A program made the position numbers and the translations under genes. Under the pieces are notes generated by a model, which had not been told where the DNA came from, made no database searches, and saw only the letters and a program-made list of their open reading frames with translations. From Trichoplax adhaerens (Eukaryota > Placozoa > Uniplacotomia > Trichoplacea > Trichoplacidae): a DNA stretch of 64,000 nucleotides. Of this stretch, positions 60,931-64,000 are shown piece by piece (position 1 is the stretch's first letter; every line of letters begins with the position of its first letter). The stretch is from the NCBI RefSeq assembly GCF_000150275.1, contig NW_002060962.1, forward strand, positions 919,588 through 983,587. The letters are read 5' to 3'.

Positions 60931-62039
60931 AAATTGTCATCAGGCTGCTTGATATCGGTTGTTTGAACAGGTTACTAGTGCTCGTATATCTTACCCTTGA
61001 TCGCTGGATCAATAATTTAATAAGTTTTACAGTGAAAACTTTATAATGGATATTATATTATGCGTAGTAAAATATAGCTTGAGACAATGATTGCTGCTCA
61101 TCATCAACTATAGATTTGATATAATCAGACGCCAATTACATTGATGAGTTAGCCAGACATTTTAATTAGCAGTCATTAACGCAATATATCCGGTCAAATC
61201 TTGATAAACAACTCCGTCTGGTTTTGTCAAGTCTTGAATGGATTATAATAATTAAGCCTTCATAATCTACTAGGATACAATGTCATTCGAAACTAATTAA
61301 AAATTATTGCTAATCGTCAGTGACTGCCCAGTACTTGAAATAACCATTTCCTTATCTGAAGTAAATTTAAGAAGGTAACATGTAAGCTTCCCCGTATCTA
61401 AGCAGTGCTTATGATAACTATTTCCCGATCTAAAGTAAATTTAAGGAGATATCACTGAAGCTTCTCCATCGATACTTTTTCGAGGTCAGGCCTTTTGGCT
61501 TCTTCGCCAGCATATCACACTTGCAATTTTACTCTTAATGAGAAAGTTTGTGAAATTATAAATTAAGCAGTACATACAACGGAATCAAGATCAGATGATG
61601 TAATTTATTCTTTGTCAAAAACTTAAAAAATAAGCCAATAAGATGGTTAAGTGGATTTAAAAGATCATGAATGACTATATTTAGCTCTTATTTAGTTTGA
61701 GGGTTTAATTATGCTATACAATATAGTATTTATTCTTGATATCATTAATACGATACGCTAACTGCCATGATGAAATAAGTCAATATTGATAATTAGTAGC
61801 TAATGGATGAGAAACAAATTGATAGAGCACAAACCTTAACAACGACACTAAATATAAACACCAGTGTACGCTAGATACTAATGATAATTTTAATGCCACA
61901 TACTTAACTATACAGTAGATAGGTACTGTATCTTGTAACTTAACTACGTACGTATATATATACGTAATGAAATATTAAATATTTGATACAGTATTATAAT
62001 TACAAGTAAAGGTACGGACTCATTTCAATTGCCTTTTTC
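60931..62039. other. 3' flank of PRPF6
   Basis: AT-rich sequence downstream of the PRPF6 stop. Apart from the 74-bp duplication at 61329-61475 nothing is recognised. Confidence 0.55.
61329..61475. repeat. 74-bp tandem duplication
   Basis: Two adjacent units (about 61329-61402 and 61403-61475) share TTATCTGAAGTAAATTTAAG / CGATCTAAAGTAAATTTAAG, AAGCTTC and flanking words. Identity is roughly 75% by eye, so it is not recent. Confidence 0.7.
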
Positions 62040-64000
62040 TTAGACTACCGCTAATAAGGTTGCAGCAACCAATGGTAACAATTCATCAGTCTTTTTCCGC
62101 CAATTTTCTTTTCGTTTAGAAATTTTACACCAATATTCGCCATGATGGGGCTCAGCAGTAACGCATTTTTTGGACACTGATTGTTGGAGTGCCTTGAAAT
62201 TCAAGTAGTCGGATTAGAGAGAAAAATGATAATAGTCTTTAGTTTACTTCGTTTATATTACGTTAGCTTTCGTCAATTTAGTCTATAAGGCAAAGCAATC
62301 ATATCTACAGCGACGAAATAGACAAATTTAATTTAATTTATTATACCTCTGTTCCATACTGTAATTCAAGTTTGTATAAATAAGCCCATGCATCGCCATT
62401 ATCAGGATCAATTTTTACGGCTCTGCATATGAAATATAATTAGCACATTGCTTTGCATGCTGAAACCATGGATACAAAATAAAAGTTTACCTATGGAACC
62501 ATTCGCGAGCTTTAGTCACTTTTGATTCACTCCAAAATAATCTTAAAACACATTCATCAAAAAATTTTAGTCTTATGATACAGGAAGTGATGTAATTAAT
62601 CAACATTAAGTACGGGCTAAAGCTACATATTTAGCAGAATATTTCATAGAAAGAATACCTTGCTACTGCCACCAGTACGTGTGCATCGTGTTCGCAGCGC
62701 TTCATAGCATCTAGACTCTTCGTTCTTCTGACAGGTCTAGTTTCCATGAAGATCGCTTCTGCCCAGAGGATACCTGAATCGGGGTTCTCTTGCAATGCTG
62801 AATGAAGCCGTAGTGTGATAAATTAGCAAAACAATCACTTTACTACATAGAATTCTTTTGAACTGACGTGAATTCATTCGAACGCGATTGTACTTACCTT
62901 TCGCCATTAATGATTTACCCATCGGCTTGTTTCCATGCTCATTTTCAACTCTTATTGCCTGCAACCTAGTTATTGCAGAAATTTGCAATTTTAGTAATCC
63001 TATGTAGGCTTAAAAAGCAAAAGATAAGTAACTAGAGTTACCATAATTCGGGGCATTTAGGGTTTCTACTTCGACCACGTTCTAACATCGATCTTGCCTT
63101 CGTTACTTCTCCTGATCAAAATAAATAGAACAAAATTATATAGTCAGATGACTAAAATGTATAAAATCTTCCTTACTTTACCAACCTTTTGTTAATTCAA
63201 GACCCGAACTTAGTAGCCATAGCGAAACAGATTTAGGACATTTCTTAACCTAATTTACATGGCGTAATGTTAATACAATACTAAGGGTATTATATATGAA
63301 TCAAACGAAATCTTCGAAGTTCATATTATTTGCAGTAAATAAATACTTTGCTCTCATGATAGGTCAACGTCTAGACCGACTTAAATAAAATAACAGTCAA
63401 ATCATACCCCATCACTATATGATTCACGCGCTTTATCAATGTTACCAATTTGTTCATAAATCTGGCCGGTCATCATGTAAAACTAGAAGGAACAACGATA
63501 GCATTTGAATGAGTTTGGTAAGAATATTTATGCAGAGTATTGTTACATTCCAACATGTTATTGAGTAAATAATGATTATCATGACTTTCTAGCTTATACA
63601 AACACGATTCCAGCATTCGAATTTATTACCTTAGCAAACGTTGGATAATGTTCAATGCCTTCCTTAAGTAGCATTAGAGCCTATATATTGCAATTTAAAA
63701 TTTTTAGTATATAATTCTTTGACCAGAATCATGAAATTGATGTTATAGCTGATAATATAAAATCGTCTCACCCCATCTAGATTTTTTAGGCACCACTCTA
63801 AATTGGCAGATTTCATGAAGACTCTAGCAGTTGGAGCAGTAGATCTCGCTTTCTGTAGCAAGATCCTAGATAACATGGAGTAAGTTTCTTTTGTAAATCA
63901 CTGCTATCATTGCATTCTTATTAAAACTTTTTATCCACCCATACTTATGTATATGTTCAATTCACTAATAAGGTCAATATTACCAACCTTGCACGTTCAT
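62040..64000 (-). CDS. PRPF6: Pre-mRNA splicing factor PRPF6, C-terminal part
   Basis: Eleven minus-strand exons keep phase: 63988->64000 (cut by the window), 63772-63865, 63630-63680, 63408-63482, 63186-63249, 63042-63111, 62898-62965, 62659-62797, 62491-62541, 62347-62422, 62040-62192. They give about 284 residues that follow human PRPF6 to its end: [92 protein letters not shown], and a last exon with [14 protein letters not shown]. These are HAT/TPR-like helical repeats. PRPF6 bridges U5 and U4/U6 in the tri-snRNP in the nucleus. Introns are compact (68-158 bases). The human ending is replaced by [11 protein letters not shown]. The N-terminal two thirds lie beyond the window. Confidence 0.95.

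Overview
The window is nuclear DNA of an early-branching animal. It is AT-rich, about ten protein genes are spread over 64 kb, most are split by short GT-AG introns, and nearly every product belongs to an animal family (FMO, MS4A, RAB20, PM20D1, FRS-type PTB, PDCL3, GLS, mGluR-like receptor, TASK-type K2P channel, PRPF6). Base composition, gene density, intron sizes, J1-crystallin-type ADP-ribosylglycohydrolase and an intronless metabotropic-glutamate-like receptor best fit a placozoan (Trichoplax/Hoilungia type). That assignment is inference. One run of exactly 50 N at 16818-16867 marks a draft scaffold join.

Layout, left to right. 1-2558: no gene recognised. 2559-7011 (-): complete six-exon flavin-containing monooxygenase. 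7012-10298: no gene, but it holds copy 1 of a ~0.7 kb dispersed repeat. 10299-13283 (+): five-exon four-TM MS4A/CD20-like protein with a WW-binding PPxY in its tail. 13284-15111: one orphan coding-like exon. 15112-16817 (-): 3' exons of an ADP-ribosylglycohydrolase (crystallin J1 type), cut by the N gap. 16868-18540: copy 2 of the repeat, then a dense ACTGTACAGT palindrome array and a 47-bp tandem repeat. 18720-21225 (+): RAB20-like GTPase. 23201-27040: two head-to-head single-exon PM20D1-like peptidases around a ~0.8 kb intergenic region of diverged repeats. 28963-29289 (+): stand-alone myristoylated PTB protein. 30722-31990 (-): PDCL3. 33838-34905: ~110-bp minisatellite. 35474-39400 (+): 17-exon mitochondrial-type glutaminase with a MITE-like inverted repeat in one intron. 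41518-44475 (+): intronless class C receptor. 48941-56621 (-): TASK-type potassium channel, two coding exons split by a 6.5 kb intron in the first pore codon. 56622-62039: mostly empty. 62040-64000 (-): C-terminal exons of splicing factor PRPF6, running off the window.

The genes do not form an operon. The most suggestive grouping is glutaminase (makes glutamate), metabotropic-glutamate-like receptor (senses it) and TASK channel (a classic target of mGluR signalling in vertebrates), neighbours within 21 kb. Exon boundaries were placed by eye; every listed model keeps reading phase across all junctions except where stated.
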